Part shown: positions 18,676 through 29,783 of the stretch, piece by piece
How positions within the stretch are numbered: position 1 is the stretch's first letter
How the letters are laid out: the number at the start of each line of letters is the position of its first letter
Origin: Dryocola boscaweniae
GTDB lineage: Bacteria; Pseudomonadota; Gammaproteobacteria; Enterobacterales; Enterobacteriaceae
Assembly: GCF_025215095.1 (NCBI RefSeq)
Contig: NZ_JALHAP010000080.1
Location: 124,001 to 188,000 of the forward strand
DNA: 64,000 nucleotides
Reading direction: 5' to 3'
Made by a program: the position numbers and the translations under genes
Notes under the pieces: generated by a model
Database searches by the model: none
Told to the model about the DNA's origin: nothing
Seen by the model: the letters and a program-made list of their open reading frames with translations, nothing else

Positions 18676-19129
18676 TCGTGTTATCGCATTACCTGATGAA
18701 GCCGCAACGCTTGAGCTTGGCGCGCGCGTAGCGGCAGCCTGCGAAGGCGCGACCGTTATTTATCTTTACGGTGACCTTGGCGCGGGGAAAACCACGTTCA
18801 GCCGTGGATTCATGCAGGCGCTGGGTCACAAAGGAAACGTGAAAAGCCCGACTTACACGCTGGTTGAGCCCTACAGTCTCGACAATTTGATGGTATACCA
18901 TTTCGACTTGTATCGTCTGGCGGACCCGGAAGAACTCGAGTTTATGGGGATCCGCGATTATTTTGCTAATGATGCAATCTGCCTGGTAGAGTGGCCGCAG
19001 CAGGGGAAAGGCGTTTTGCCGGAACCTGATATCGAACTGCATCTGAGCTACGAGGCGCAAGGGCGTGAGGCACGCATAACAGCAGTTTCCTCATCTGGTG
19101 ATTCGTTACTGGCGCGGTTAGCCAAATAA
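18668..19129 (+). CDS. tsaE: tRNA t6A synthesis ATPase TsaE
   Basis: A 153-residue P-loop ATPase that works with TsaB, TsaC and TsaD to make N6-threonylcarbamoyl-adenosine at position 37 of ANN-decoding tRNAs. Walker A is GDLGAGKT at 35-42; [10 protein letters not shown] and DLYRL are the conserved switch-like motifs, and CLVEWPQQG the family signature. It overlaps nnr by eight bases and lies 13 bases before amiB, so translation is probably coupled. Confidence 0.97.
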   Translation: MINRVIALPDEAATLELGARVAAACEGATVIYLYGDLGAGKTTFSRGFMQALGHKGNVKSPTYTLVEPYSLDNLMVYHFDLYRLADPEELEFMGIRDYFANDAICLVEWPQQGKGVLPEPDIELHLSYEAQGREARITAVSSSGDSLLARLAK

Positions 19130-19142
19130 CAAGGATGACGGG

Positions 19143-20471
19143 ATGATCTATCGCGTTAAGGGTTGGTTGATGGCCGCATGTGCGCTGGTGCTTTGTGCCC
19201 AGGCCGGAGCGGCGAGTCTTGCGGATATTCAGGTGTCCAACGGTGATAATCAGGCGCGTATCACTTTTAGTTTTATGGGCGAACCGGAATATTCGTTTTC
19301 TCAGGATGGTAAAAAAAGCGTCGCGCTGGACATCAAGCAAACCGGCGTAATTCAGGGCTTACCGCTGCAATTCAGCGGCAATAACCTCGTCAAAAGCATC
19401 CGTTCCGGGCAGCCGAAAGATGCCAGCTCTTTACGCCTTGTGGTCGACCTTACCCAGCCGGGTAAAACCCGCGCGGTAAAACAGCAAAACGGCGCGAATT
19501 ACACCGTTGTGTTCACCATTAATGCGGATGTTCCGCCTCCACCGCCGCCTCCGGTTGTGGCTAAGCGCGTCGAGCCCGCGCCCGTTTCACGCCCATCCGA
19601 ACCGGCTAAAAACCCGTTCAAATCGCAGCAGGTAACGGGCGTTATCGGCTCTAATACAGTGACCAGGCCTGCCCGCACGCAAAGGGTTAACCAGAATTCA
19701 GATACCGTCGTGGTGGCTATCGACGCCGGCCACGGTGGCCAGGATCCCGGCGCAATCGGTCCTGGCGGCACGAAAGAGAAAAACGTCACTATTTCAATTG
19801 CCCGTAAATTGCGTGCGCTGCTTAATGACGACCCGATGTTTAAGGGCGTGCTGACCCGCGACGGTGATTACTTTATCTCGGTCATGGGCCGTTCGGACGT
19901 GGCTCGTAAGCAGAACGCCAATATTCTGGTTTCGATTCATGCGGATGCCGCACCGAACCGCGATGCGACCGGGGCTTCCGTCTGGGTGCTTTCCAACCGC
20001 CGCGCAAACAGTGAAATGGCGGGCTGGCTTGAGCAGCATGAGAAGCAGTCTGAACTCCTGGGCGGCGCGGGCGACGTGCTGGCGAATAGCCAGGCGGACC
20101 CGTACCTTAGCCAGGCCGTGCTGGATTTGCAGTTCGGTCATTCCCAGCGTGTCGGGTATGATGTGGCGACCAAAATGCTGTCTCAGCTTGGCCAGATAGG
20201 CTCGCTGCACAAACGCCGCCCGGAACATGCAAGCCTCGGCGTGCTGCGTTCTCCGGACATTCCTTCCGTGCTGGTGGAAACCGGGTTTATCAGTAATAAC
20301 GGCGAAGAGCGTCTGCTGGGCAGCGACGATTATCAGCAGCAAATCGCAAAAGCTATTTATGAAGGGTTGCGCAATTATTTCCTGACGCATCCGTTACAGT
20401 CAGCGCCCGCTGCGGGACAAACCGCAAAATCACAAAGCGCGGACGTAGATAAAATCGCTATTACTCAATAA
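19143..20471 (+). CDS. amiB: N-acetylmuramoyl-L-alanine amidase AmiB
   Basis: A 442-residue periplasmic amidase that cleaves septal peptidoglycan during daughter-cell separation, activated by EnvC. Signal peptide [24 protein letters not shown] is followed by an AMIN domain (about 25-125) for septal targeting, a proline-rich linker (PPPPPPPVV), and the zinc-dependent Amidase_3 domain ([15 protein letters not shown], then SIHADA, and the VETGFISN motif). An inhibitory-helix region lies between, near residues 290-340. Starts after AAGGATGACGGG in the operon with tsaE and mutL. Confidence 0.96.
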   Translation: MIYRVKGWLMAACALVLCAQAGAASLADIQVSNGDNQARITFSFMGEPEYSFSQDGKKSVALDIKQTGVIQGLPLQFSGNNLVKSIRSGQPKDASSLRLVVDLTQPGKTRAVKQQNGANYTVVFTINADVPPPPPPPVVAKRVEPAPVSRPSEPAKNPFKSQQVTGVIGSNTVTRPARTQRVNQNSDTVVVAIDAGHGGQDPGAIGPGGTKEKNVTISIARKLRALLNDDPMFKGVLTRDGDYFISVMGRSDVARKQNANILVSIHADAAPNRDATGASVWVLSNRRANSEMAGWLEQHEKQSELLGGAGDVLANSQADPYLSQAVLDLQFGHSQRVGYDVATKMLSQLGQIGSLHKRRPEHASLGVLRSPDIPSVLVETGFISNNGEERLLGSDDYQQQIAKAIYEGLRNYFLTHPLQSAPAAGQTAKSQSADVDKIAITQ

Positions 20472-20479
20472 GGATTTCT

Positions 20480-22339
20480 ATGCCGATTCAGGTTCTGCCT
20501 CCCCAGCTTGCGAACCAGATTGCCGCAGGCGAAGTGGTTGAACGCCCTGCGTCGGTGGTGAAGGAACTTATCGAAAACAGTCTGGACGCGGGTGCCACGC
20601 GCATCGATATCGACATTGAACGCGGCGGCGCGAAGATGATCCGCATCCGCGATAACGGCTGCGGTATCAATAAGGACGAACTGGCGCTGGCGCTGGCTCG
20701 TCATGCCACCAGTAAAATTGCTTCACTTGATGACCTTGAGGCCATTATCAGCCTGGGTTTTCGTGGCGAGGCGCTGGCGAGCATCAGTTCGGTCGCCCGT
20801 CTCACGCTGACATCCCGCACCGCTGAACAAACCGAAGCCTGGCAGGCTTACGCTGAAGGTCGCGATCAGGATGTGACGGTAAAACCCGCAGCTCACCCGG
20901 TTGGCACAACGCTTGAAGTGCTGGATTTGTTCTACAACACGCCAGCTCGCCGCAAATTCATGCGCACCGAGAAAACCGAATTCAACCATATTGATGAGAT
21001 TGTGCGCCGCATTGCGCTCGCGCGCTTTGATGTGTCCATCAATCTCAATCACAACGGCAAAATGGTGCGTCAGTACCGTGCTGTTCAGGACGGCGCGCCA
21101 CGCGAACGTCGGCTTGGGTCGATTTGCGGTACGCCGTTTTTGGAGCAGGCGCTGGAAATCGAATGGCAGCATGGCGATCTGGCGCTGCGCGGTTGGGTTG
21201 CGGAGCCGTCTGGCACCACCTCGGCGCTGGCGGAAATTCAGTATTGCTATGTGAATGGCCGCATGATGCGCGATCGATTGATCGCTCATGCGATTCGCCA
21301 GGCCTGTGAAGATAAGCTGGGGCCCAATCAGCAGCCAGCTTTCGTGCTCTATCTGGAAATCGATCCGCATCAGGTTGATGTAAACGTGCATCCTGCCAAG
21401 CATGAAGTCCGTTTTCATCAGTCGCGGCTGGTGCATGATTTTATTTATCAGGGCGTATTGAGCGTCCTGCAGCAGCAAAATGAAAATCACCTGCTGCAGG
21501 AAGAAACCTCAGCCGAAACCACGCAGGCACGCTGGCAGCCGGAAAACCGGGTGGCATCGGGCCGTAATCAGTTTTCAACACCGGCTCAGGCACCTTCCGC
21601 TCCTCGTGAAGCCGCGCCTCGCGCATCCGCAGGGAACTCTGGAGGGCAACATCAGCCTGCATGGCCAAATGCAAAGCCCGGTTATCAGAAGCAGCAGGGT
21701 GCGCTTTACCGTCAATTAATGGATACCCCAACGGTTCCGCCAGCGGCTAATCGAGCTGAGGAGCCAGGCGCGCTTGAAGGCCATTCGCAGAGCTTTGGGC
21801 GGGTGCTAACGATAATCTCACCGGAATACGCGCTTCTGGAGCGCGATGATCGCGTGATGCTTTTATCCCTCACCGTGGCGGATCGCTGGCTGAAACAGGC
21901 GCAACTGATTCCAGGCAGCGAAGGCGTTCGCGCGCAGCCATTGCTGATTCCCGTCAGGATGAAAGTCTCTAAAGAAGAGCTGGACGTGTTGATGCGTTAT
22001 CAACCGTTATTGCTGAGCATGGGGATTGAATTTGCCGCAGAGGCGAGGCAGATAACCATTCGCACCGTACCTTTACCTTTACGTAAACAAAATTTACAAA
22101 TCTTGATTCATGAACTGCCAGGATACCTGGCGCAACAGGCAGAGGTTAGCGCAACACAAATTGCCCACTGGTTTGCTCGTCATTTGACCTGCGAGCACGA
22201 ACAGTGGACACAGGCACAAGCTATTGCTTTGCTTGCCGATGTTGAGCGCCTTTGCCCGCAACTGGTGAAAAATCCACCTGGCGGTTTGTTACAACCTGTT
22301 GATTTAACGTTGGCGATGAACGCCCTGAAACATGACTGA
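20480..22339 (+). CDS. mutL: DNA mismatch repair protein MutL
   Basis: A 619-residue GHKL ATPase that couples MutS mismatch recognition to MutH nicking. N-terminal ATPase motifs are visible: [12 protein letters not shown] (motif I), RDNGCGI (II), [12 protein letters not shown] (III) and [20 protein letters not shown] variable Gln/Ala/Pro-rich linker covers about 345-430, and a C-terminal dimerization domain follows. The QCxxGRP-type endonuclease motifs of methyl-independent MutL are not seen, as expected for a species with MutH. It overlaps miaA by eight bases. Confidence 0.97.
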   Translation: MPIQVLPPQLANQIAAGEVVERPASVVKELIENSLDAGATRIDIDIERGGAKMIRIRDNGCGINKDELALALARHATSKIASLDDLEAIISLGFRGEALASISSVARLTLTSRTAEQTEAWQAYAEGRDQDVTVKPAAHPVGTTLEVLDLFYNTPARRKFMRTEKTEFNHIDEIVRRIALARFDVSINLNHNGKMVRQYRAVQDGAPRERRLGSICGTPFLEQALEIEWQHGDLALRGWVAEPSGTTSALAEIQYCYVNGRMMRDRLIAHAIRQACEDKLGPNQQPAFVLYLEIDPHQVDVNVHPAKHEVRFHQSRLVHDFIYQGVLSVLQQQNENHLLQEETSAETTQARWQPENRVASGRNQFSTPAQAPSAPREAAPRASAGNSGGQHQPAWPNAKPGYQKQQGALYRQLMDTPTVPPAANRAEEPGALEGHSQSFGRVLTIISPEYALLERDDRVMLLSLTVADRWLKQAQLIPGSEGVRAQPLLIPVRMKVSKEELDVLMRYQPLLLSMGIEFAAEARQITIRTVPLPLRKQNLQILIHELPGYLAQQAEVSATQIAHWFARHLTCEHEQWTQAQAIALLADVERLCPQLVKNPPGGLLQPVDLTLAMNALKHD

Positions 22340-23279
22340 AGTAAGCAAAAACCTGCCGAAGGCAATTTTTTTGATGGGCCCCACGGCCTCAGGTAAGACG
22401 GCATTAGCCATTAATTTGCGTAAAACGTTGCCGGTAGAGTTGATAAGCGTGGATTCGGCCCTTATCTATCAAGGGATGGACATCGGAACGGCGAAGCCGA
22501 CGGCGGAAGAACTCGCCCAGGCGCCGCACCGATTGCTCGATATCCTCGACCCGGCGCAGGCGTATTCAGCAGCGGATTTCCGTCGCGATGCGCTGGCGGA
22601 GATGGCTGAAATTACCGCGAGCGGGCGTATTCCCTTGTTAGTTGGGGGAACGATGCTTTACTTCAAGGCATTGTTAGAAGGACTTTCGCCGTTACCAGCG
22701 GCAGACGCCGAGGTTCGCGCGAGGATAGAACAACAGGCAGCAGAGCAGGGATGGGATGCGTTGCATCGGCAACTGGTCGAAGTCGATCCGGTTGCGGGGG
22801 CACGGATTCATCCAAATGATCCGCAAAGGCTTTCCCGGGCACTGGAAGTTTTTTTCATTTCGGGTAAAACTTTAACGGAACTGACGCAAACGTCAGGAGA
22901 AGCTCTGCCTTACCAGGTGCATCAGTTCGCCATCGCCCCGGCGAGCCGTGAACTGCTCCATCAGCGCATTGAGCAGCGTTTTCATCAGATGTTAGCTTCA
23001 GGTTTTGAAGCTGAAGTGCGGGCTCTTTTTGCTCGCGGAGATTTGCATACGGAGATGCCTTCCATTCGTTGTGTGGGATACCGGCAGATGTGGTCTTATC
23101 TGGCGGGTGAAGTATCACATGAGGAAATGGTTTATCGAGGTATTTGCGCGACGAGACAATTGGCTAAACGCCAGATGACCTGGTTGCGAGGATGGGAAGG
23201 GGTTCACTGGTTAGACAGCGAAAACCCTGAACTGGCCCGCAACGAAGTATTACAGGTTGTTAGTGCGAAGCACCAATGA
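22332..23279 (+). CDS. miaA: tRNA dimethylallyltransferase MiaA
   Basis: A 315-residue enzyme that adds a dimethylallyl group to A37 of tRNAs reading UNN codons, the first step of ms2i6A. The P-loop GPTASGKT is at 16-23, followed by [19 protein letters not shown] and the conserved [12 protein letters not shown] near residue 240. In E. coli the 3' part of this gene holds promoters for hfq, including heat-shock ones; they were not resolved here. It is followed by a 102-base gap before hfq. Confidence 0.97.
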   Translation: MTEVSKNLPKAIFLMGPTASGKTALAINLRKTLPVELISVDSALIYQGMDIGTAKPTAEELAQAPHRLLDILDPAQAYSAADFRRDALAEMAEITASGRIPLLVGGTMLYFKALLEGLSPLPAADAEVRARIEQQAAEQGWDALHRQLVEVDPVAGARIHPNDPQRLSRALEVFFISGKTLTELTQTSGEALPYQVHQFAIAPASRELLHQRIEQRFHQMLASGFEAEVRALFARGDLHTEMPSIRCVGYRQMWSYLAGEVSHEEMVYRGICATRQLAKRQMTWLRGWEGVHWLDSENPELARNEVLQVVSAKHQ

Positions 23280-23381
23280 ATGTGTACAATTGAGTCGACA
23301 TCGTGCGCAAATTTTTACGCAGTTTTTCAGAGTCTCCGGGCTCTTGAGTTACAAACAACAAACATATAAGGAAAAGATAGA

Positions 23382-23690
23382 ATGGCTAAGGGGCAATCTT
23401 TACAAGATCCGTTCCTGAACGCATTGCGTCGGGAACGTGTTCCAGTTTCTATTTATTTGGTGAACGGTATTAAGCTGCAAGGTCAGATTGAGTCTTTTGA
23501 TCAGTTCGTGATCCTGTTGAAAAACACGGTCAGCCAGATGGTCTATAAGCACGCGATTTCAACTGTTGTCCCGTCTCGTCCGGTATCTCATCACAGTAAT
23601 AACACCGGTACTAGCGGTTCTGGCAGCTACCATCACGGTGGAAGCGCGCAGGGTGCTGCGCCACAACAAGACAGCGAAGACGCCGAATAA
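23382..23690 (+). CDS. hfq: RNA chaperone Hfq
   Basis: A 102-residue Sm-like hexamer subunit that pairs small RNAs with mRNAs. Sm1 covers about 7-48 and Sm2 ends in YKHAIS, with Tyr55, Lys56 and His57 of the proximal U-binding pore; Tyr25 of the distal A-binding face and the rim arginines Arg16 and Arg17 are kept. The C-terminal tail is Ser/Gly/His-rich and acidic at the end (DSEDAE). The Shine-Dalgarno is AAGGA. Confidence 0.98.
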   Translation: MAKGQSLQDPFLNALRRERVPVSIYLVNGIKLQGQIESFDQFVILLKNTVSQMVYKHAISTVVPSRPVSHHSNNTGTSGSGSYHHGGSAQGAAPQQDSEDAE

Positions 23691-23716
23691 GGCATTTGTT
23701 GTTTTCCAAGCCGGGG

Positions 23717-23750
23717 GACCAGGAAAACTGTGTTCCCCGCTGGTCTTTTT
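23717..23750 (+). terminator. Terminator between hfq and hflX
   Basis: Stem GACCAG (23717-23722) with CTGGTC (23740-23745), extended internally by GGAA/TTCC, then TTTTT. It lies 26 bases after hfq. Some read-through is expected because hflX follows with no separate obvious promoter. Confidence 0.8.
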
Positions 23751-23764
23751 GAGAGGTTATACGC

Positions 23765-25045
23765 TTGTTTGACCGTTATGACGCTGGTGAGCAGGCGGTG
23801 CTGGTACACATCTATTTTTCGCAAGACAAAGACATGGAAGACCTCGCGGAGTTTGAATCCCTGGTCTCTTCAGCCGGCGTCGAAGCGCTGCAGGTGGTTA
23901 CCGGTAGCCGCAAAGCGCCGCATCCAAAGTATTTTGTTGGTGAAGGCAAAGCCGTAGAAATCGCGGAAGCAGTTAAAGCCACTGGGGCCTCGGTCGTGCT
24001 GTTTGATCATGCGTTGTCCCCGGCACAAGAACGTAACCTTGAAGCCCTGTGCGAATGTCGGGTTATCGACAGGACAGGACTGATCTTAGATATTTTTGCT
24101 CAGCGTGCGCGTACCCATGAAGGTAAGCTGCAGGTTGAGCTGGCGCAGTTGCGCCATCTGGCGACGCGTCTGGTCCGCGGCTGGACTCACCTGGAGCGTC
24201 AAAAAGGTGGGATTGGTTTACGTGGCCCTGGCGAAACGCAGCTTGAAACCGACCGCCGTTTGTTGCGTAACCGCATCATGCAGATCCTCTCACGCCTGGG
24301 ACGAGTTGAAAAACAACGTGAGCAAGGTCGAAGAGCGCGAGCCAAAGCTGATGTGCCAACTGTCTCATTGGTGGGCTACACCAACGCCGGTAAATCCACC
24401 CTTTTTAACCAAATTACCGCGGCTGAAGTGTATGCCGCAGATCAGCTGTTCGCCACGCTCGATCCTACGCTGCGTCGTATCGACATTGCAGACGTGGGGG
24501 AAACCGTGCTGGCAGATACGGTAGGCTTTATTCGACATTTGCCTCATGACCTTGTGGCAGCGTTTAAAGCAACCCTGCAGGAGACTCGTCAGGCCGCGCT
24601 GTTATTACACGTGATTGATGCGTCGGACCTCAGGATTCAGGAAAACATCGCTGCAGTCGATACTGTTTTAGAAGAGATCGAGGCCGATGATATTCCCGTC
24701 CTGCTGGTTATGAATAAAATCGATGCGCTGGACGAGTTTGAACCACGTATCGACAGGAACGACGAAAATGTGCCGATACGCGTCTGGCTTTCTGCCCAGA
24801 CAGGCGCTGGCGTTCCACTGCTTTTCCAGGCTTTGACTGAACGTTTATCTGGTGAAATTGCGCAGCATACGTTGTGCTTGCCCCCCCAGGCTGGGCGACT
24901 TCGAAGCCGGTTTTATCAGCTTCAGGCAATAGAAAAAGAGTGGATGGAGGATGACGGCAGCGTTGGCTTACAGGTTCGTATGCCCATCGTTGACTGGCGT
25001 CGCCTCTGTAAACAAGAACCGGCATTAATGGACTACATTGTTTGA
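23765..25045 (+). CDS. hflX: Ribosome-associated GTPase HflX
   Basis: A 426-residue GTPase that rescues stalled or heat-damaged ribosomes by splitting subunits. An N-terminal HflX domain (about 1-190, with GLRGPGETQLETDRRLLR) is followed by a TRAFAC G domain with P-loop GYTNAGKST, DTVGFIRHLPHDLV and NKID. The start is a TTG at 23765 after GAGAGG, giving the family N-terminus MFDRYDAGEQA and the same 426-residue length as E. coli. Confidence 0.96.
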   Translation: MFDRYDAGEQAVLVHIYFSQDKDMEDLAEFESLVSSAGVEALQVVTGSRKAPHPKYFVGEGKAVEIAEAVKATGASVVLFDHALSPAQERNLEALCECRVIDRTGLILDIFAQRARTHEGKLQVELAQLRHLATRLVRGWTHLERQKGGIGLRGPGETQLETDRRLLRNRIMQILSRLGRVEKQREQGRRARAKADVPTVSLVGYTNAGKSTLFNQITAAEVYAADQLFATLDPTLRRIDIADVGETVLADTVGFIRHLPHDLVAAFKATLQETRQAALLLHVIDASDLRIQENIAAVDTVLEEIEADDIPVLLVMNKIDALDEFEPRIDRNDENVPIRVWLSAQTGAGVPLLFQALTERLSGEIAQHTLCLPPQAGRLRSRFYQLQAIEKEWMEDDGSVGLQVRMPIVDWRRLCKQEPALMDYIV

Positions 25046-25118
25046 CCGGCGCGCGTTTGTCCTGAAGACTTTTTCCCCTACGGGGGATATCACCGCACAA
25101 TACATATGGAGCATAAAC

Positions 25119-26372
25119 ATGGCGTGGAATCAGCCCGGTAATAACGGACAGGACCGCGACCCGTGGGGAAGCAGCAAACCTGGCGGCGACTCTGGGGGTA
25201 ACAAAGGAGGGCGCGATCAGGGGCCACCTGATCTGGATGATATCTTCCGTAAATTAAGTAAAAAACTTGGCGGTCTGGGCGGCGGCAAAAGCGGCGGTAC
25301 CGGCGGCGGTTCCCCGACTCCACGTCCACACATTGGTGGTCGTGTGGTGGGTATTGTTGCTGTTGCAGCGGTCATCATTTGGGCTGCAACTGGTTTCTAT
25401 ACCATTAAAGAAGCCGAGCGCGGCGTTGTGACGCGTTTTGGTAAATTCAGCCATCTGGTTGAACCGGGCCTGAACTGGAAACCGACCTTTATTGATAGCG
25501 TACAGGCGGTCAACGTTGAGTCCGTTCGTGAACTCGCAGCTTCTGGCGTGATGCTGACTTCAGACGAAAACGTTGTACGCGTTGAAATGAACGTACAGTA
25601 CCGCGTAACAGACCCGCAGAAATATCTGTTTAGCGTGACCAGCGCGGATGACAGCCTGCGTCAGGCAACTGACAGCGCCCTGCGTGGCGTTATCGGCAAA
25701 TACACAATGGATAAGATCCTCACCGAAGGTCGTACCATTATCCGTAACGATACCCAACGTGAACTGGAAGAAACTATTCGTCCATACAACATGGGTATTA
25801 CTCTGCTTGACGTCAACTTCCAGGCAGCTCGTCCGCCGGAAGAGGTAAAAGCAGCGTTTGACGATGCGATTTCCGCGCGTGAAAACGAACAGCAATACAT
25901 TCGTGAAGCTGAAGCCTATGCCAACGAAGTTCAGCCGCGTGCTAACGGCCAGGCGCAGCGTATTCTTGAAGAAGCTCGAGCCTACAAAACACAGACCGTG
26001 CTAGAAGCGCAGGGTGAAGTTGCTCGCTTTGCGAAGCTGTTGCCAGAATATAAAGCCGCACCGGAAATCACCCGTGAGCGTCTGTATATCGAAACCATGG
26101 AAAAAGTGCTTAGCCACACCCGTAAAGTGCTGGTCAACGATAAAGGCGGCAACCTGATGGTTCTGCCACTCGATCAGATGCTTAAAGGTGGTGCGCAGTC
26201 TGCAACAAAGAGCGATAGCAGCGGCGCAAACAACTTGCTGCGTTTGCCGCCTGCTTCTGGCTCAAACAGCGGTAGCGCCAGCACCCCGTCCTCTTCCAAC
26301 AGAGGCGATATCATGGATCAGCGCCGTGCTGACGCACAGCGCACTGATAACCAGCGCGTAGGGAGTGAATAA
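25119..26372 (+). CDS. hflK: FtsH modulator subunit HflK
   Basis: A 417-residue membrane-anchored SPFH/prohibitin protein that joins HflC in a large periplasmic cage around FtsH and modulates its proteolysis. The N-terminus (about 1-75) is Gly/Asp/Lys-rich and cytoplasmic, followed by a membrane helix (VVGIVAVAAVIIWAATGFY) and a band-7 domain. A coiled-coil (ENEQQYIREAEAYANE) and a Ser/Asn-rich tail complete it. The ATG at 25119 is in TAAACATGG after TATGGAGC; the upstream frame to 25038 is not used. Three bases separate it from hflC. Confidence 0.95.
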   Translation: MAWNQPGNNGQDRDPWGSSKPGGDSGGNKGGRDQGPPDLDDIFRKLSKKLGGLGGGKSGGTGGGSPTPRPHIGGRVVGIVAVAAVIIWAATGFYTIKEAERGVVTRFGKFSHLVEPGLNWKPTFIDSVQAVNVESVRELAASGVMLTSDENVVRVEMNVQYRVTDPQKYLFSVTSADDSLRQATDSALRGVIGKYTMDKILTEGRTIIRNDTQRELEETIRPYNMGITLLDVNFQAARPPEEVKAAFDDAISARENEQQYIREAEAYANEVQPRANGQAQRILEEARAYKTQTVLEAQGEVARFAKLLPEYKAAPEITRERLYIETMEKVLSHTRKVLVNDKGGNLMVLPLDQMLKGGAQSATKSDSSGANNLLRLPPASGSNSGSASTPSSSNRGDIMDQRRADAQRTDNQRVGSE

Positions 26373-26374
26373 CG

Positions 26375-27379
26375 ATGCGTAAGTCAGTCATTGCTTTAAT
26401 TATCATCGTGCTGGTGGTGCTGTTTACCTCGGTCTTCGTGGTACACGAAGGGGAGCGCGGGATCACATTACGCTTTGGTAAAGTTCTGCGTGATGATGAG
26501 AACAAGCCAGTGGTTTACGAGCCGGGCCTGCACTTCAAAGTGCCGTTTATCGAGTCGGTTAAAACGCTTGATGCCCGCATTCAGACCATGGACAACCAGG
26601 CCGATCGCTTTGTCACCAAAGAGAAAAAAGACCTGATTGTCGATTCTTACATTAAATGGCGCATTAGCGACTTTAGCCGTTATTACCTTGCTACCGGCGG
26701 TGGCGATGTGTCTCAGGCGGAAGTGCTGTTGAAACGTAAGTTCAGTGACCGTCTGCGTTCTGAAATTGGTCGTCTGGATGTGAAAGACATCGTGACCGAT
26801 TCCCGTGGTCGTTTGACTCTGGATGTACGTGACGCGCTGAACTCCGGTTCTGCGGGCACAGACGATGAAGTGGAAACGCCGGCAGCAGATGATGCTATCG
26901 CTTCCGCAGCGGCGCGTATCACCGAAGAAACCAACGGCAAAGTCGCTGTGGTCAACCCGAACAGTATGGCGGCGTTGGGTATTGAAGTCGTGGACGTGCG
27001 TATCAAGCAGATCAACCTGCCTGCTGAAGTCTCCGAAGCTATTTACAACCGTATGCGCGCTGAGCGTGAAGCGGTAGCCCGTCGTCACCGTTCACAAGGT
27101 CAGGAAGAAGCTGAGAAGCTGCGTGCAACCGCCGATTATGGCGTAACCCGTACTCTGGCGGAAGCCGAGCGTCAGGGACGTATCAGCCGCGGTGAAGGCG
27201 ATGCTGAAGCGGCCAAACTGTTTGCCGACGCATTCAGTCAGGATCCAGACTTCTATGCCTTTATCCGTAGCCTGCGTGCTTACGAGGCAAGCTTCAAGTC
27301 CGGTCAGGACGTAATGGTGCTTAGCCCGGACAGCGATTTCTTCCGCTACATGAAAACACCTGCGAACAGCGCTCGTTAA
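26375..27379 (+). CDS. hflC: FtsH modulator subunit HflC
   Basis: A 334-residue partner of HflK, with an N-terminal membrane anchor (ALIIIVLVVLFTSVFVVHEGERGI) and a periplasmic SPFH domain; ARRHRSQGQEEAEKLRATADYGV forms the coiled-coil. Same length class and end (RYMKTPANSAR) as E. coli. The gene starts three bases after the hflK stop. It is the last gene of the cluster, followed by a strong terminator. Confidence 0.96.
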   Translation: MRKSVIALIIIVLVVLFTSVFVVHEGERGITLRFGKVLRDDENKPVVYEPGLHFKVPFIESVKTLDARIQTMDNQADRFVTKEKKDLIVDSYIKWRISDFSRYYLATGGGDVSQAEVLLKRKFSDRLRSEIGRLDVKDIVTDSRGRLTLDVRDALNSGSAGTDDEVETPAADDAIASAAARITEETNGKVAVVNPNSMAALGIEVVDVRIKQINLPAEVSEAIYNRMRAEREAVARRHRSQGQEEAEKLRATADYGVTRTLAEAERQGRISRGEGDAEAAKLFADAFSQDPDFYAFIRSLRAYEASFKSGQDVMVLSPDSDFFRYMKTPANSAR

Positions 27380-27399
27380 GTTTACAGGTAACGTCATCA

Positions 27400-27427
27400 A
27401 GAGCCGGTCTGACCGGCTCTTTTTTTA
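27400..27427 (+). terminator. Strong terminator after hflC
   Basis: Nine-base perfect stem AGAGCCGGT/ACCGGCTCT (27400-27408 with 27412-27420, loop CTG), followed by seven Ts. It closes the hfq-hflXKC transcript. Confidence 0.95.
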
Positions 27428-27445
27428 TCCGTACCAGGGAATGTT

Positions 27446-27643
27446 ATGAACTCAACAATCTGGATAGCACTGGCGCTCGTTTTGGTGCTCGAAGGTCTGG
27501 GACCAATGCTTTACCCACGCATGTGGCGGCGAATGATTGCCGCAATGACCCAACTGCCTGACAATACGCTGCGCCGTTTTGGCGGCGGACTAGTGGTTGC
27601 CGGCATCGTTATCTACTACATGTTGAGTCGTGCGGCAGGCTAA
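27446..27643 (+). CDS. yjeT: YjeT, DUF2065 small membrane protein
   Basis: A 65-residue protein with two hydrophobic segments (IWIALALVLVLEGLGPMLYP and GGGLVVAGIVIYYMLS) joined by a basic, Arg-rich loop. It matches the DUF2065 family, which has no established function. Position between hflC and purA is the same as in E. coli. It follows the hflC terminator closely, so it may rely on read-through or a start in the purA leader. Confidence 0.93.
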   Translation: MNSTIWIALALVLVLEGLGPMLYPRMWRRMIAAMTQLPDNTLRRFGGGLVVAGIVIYYMLSRAAG

Positions 27644-27723
27644 TTAGGGTTCCGGTAGCTGATTGCCATTTTGTATACTAAAAGGGCTGATCATCGGGGA
27701 AACCGATGGTAGAATCCTTTTTT

Positions 27724-27739
27724 AAGCAAACGGTGATTT
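27724..27739 (+). promoter_or_regulatory. Candidate PurR operator at purA
   Basis: AAGCAAACGGTGATTT, in the leader seven bases before the purA ATG, keeps the GCAAACG half and central CG of the PurR consensus; the right half is degenerate. By recollection, a PurR operator of almost this sequence is described upstream of E. coli purA. A -10-like TAGAAT lies at 27710-27715, making the site fall within the 5' leader. Confidence 0.5.
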
Positions 27740-27742
27740 TGA

Positions 27743-29044
<1,302 letters not shown>

Positions 29045-29051
29045 TCTTGAT

Positions 29052-29076
29052 ACGGGGTGTGACTATCACACCCCGT
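29052..29076 (+). terminator. Hairpin after purA
   Basis: An 11-base perfect inverted repeat (ACGGGGTGTGA 29052-29062 with TCACACCCCGT 29066-29076, loop CTA). The following bases (TATGCC) are not U-rich, so it may be a weak terminator or an mRNA end-stabilizing stem. Confidence 0.65.
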
Positions 29077-29082
29077 TATGCC

Positions 29083-29188
29083 CATCATTCTTCAAGCCGC
29101 AGCGGTGTTGGCTGCACTTACTTACCCGAGTCAAGTTCATCGGGCTTCGCTTTCTTGCCGTCTGACTGCAATTCGAATGCGAATGAGA
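29083..29188. repeat. ERIC-like (IRU) element, internally shortened
   Basis: The sequence has the terminal modules of enterobacterial ERIC elements: TTCAAGCCGCAGCGG, GTTGGCTGCACTTACT, then CTTGCCGTCTGACTGCA and ATTCGAATG. The central inverted repeat (in full ERICs around CCCCAGTCACTTACTT) is reduced to CCCGA/TCGGG flanking AGTCAAGTTCA. Length is about 106 bases versus about 127 for the full form. It lies between the purA hairpin and nsrR. The match is from memory of the ERIC consensus. Confidence 0.6.
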
Positions 29189-29319
29189 TAAACTTTGTTT
29201 TAAGCCGCTTTTTTACCTTCCCCGTACAAATAAATTAGCCGCCAAAGATATGGCTGGTTTATCATCAATATATCGTCACGCTGGCGATGAGCGTTTCCCC
29301 TCCCACCCAAGAGGTTGTT

Positions 29320-29745
29320 GTGCAGTTAACGAGTTTTACTGATTACGGTTTACGTGCTTTGATTTATATGGCGTCTTTGCCAGAAGGTAAAATGACGAGC
29401 ATTTCTGAGGTGACAGAAGTGTATGGCGTTTCCCGTAATCATATGGTGAAAATCATCAATCAACTCAGCCGTGCTGGCTTCGTGACAGCAGTGCGTGGAA
29501 AAAACGGCGGCATTCGTCTCGGCAGACCTGCGCAATTGATTCGCGTGGGCGATGTGGTACGAGAGCTGGAACCGCTTTCCCTGGTGAACTGTAGCAGTGA
29601 GTTTTGTCATATTACCCCCGCATGTCGCCTGAAACAGGCACTGGCCCAGGCAGTGCAAAGCTTTTTAGCCGAGCTGGATAAGCACACGCTGGCCGAACTG
29701 GTGGACCAAAACCAACCGCTCTACAAATTACTGCTGGTGGAATAA
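29320..29745 (+). CDS. nsrR: Nitric-oxide sensing repressor NsrR
   Basis: A 141-residue Rrf2-family repressor with an N-terminal winged helix ([20 protein letters not shown] as recognition region) and cluster-ligating Cys91, Cys96 and Cys102 ([12 protein letters not shown]). NO destroys its iron-sulfur cluster and releases DNA. The start is GTG at 29320 after AAGAGG; the frame to 29287 adds residues not seen in the family. It is followed by rnr as in E. coli. A near-perfect NsrR operator lies at ytfE in this same window. Confidence 0.96.
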   Translation: MQLTSFTDYGLRALIYMASLPEGKMTSISEVTEVYGVSRNHMVKIINQLSRAGFVTAVRGKNGGIRLGRPAQLIRVGDVVRELEPLSLVNCSSEFCHITPACRLKQALAQAVQSFLAELDKHTLAELVDQNQPLYKLLLVE

Positions 29746-29783
29746 TCACTATTCCATCTGTGGATGACTTCGGAGGAACCGCA

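Noticed and set aside
29047..29238. 63-residue open frame after purA
   Set aside because: It lies wholly over the purA hairpin and ERIC-like repeat and begins right after the purA stop with no separate binding site.
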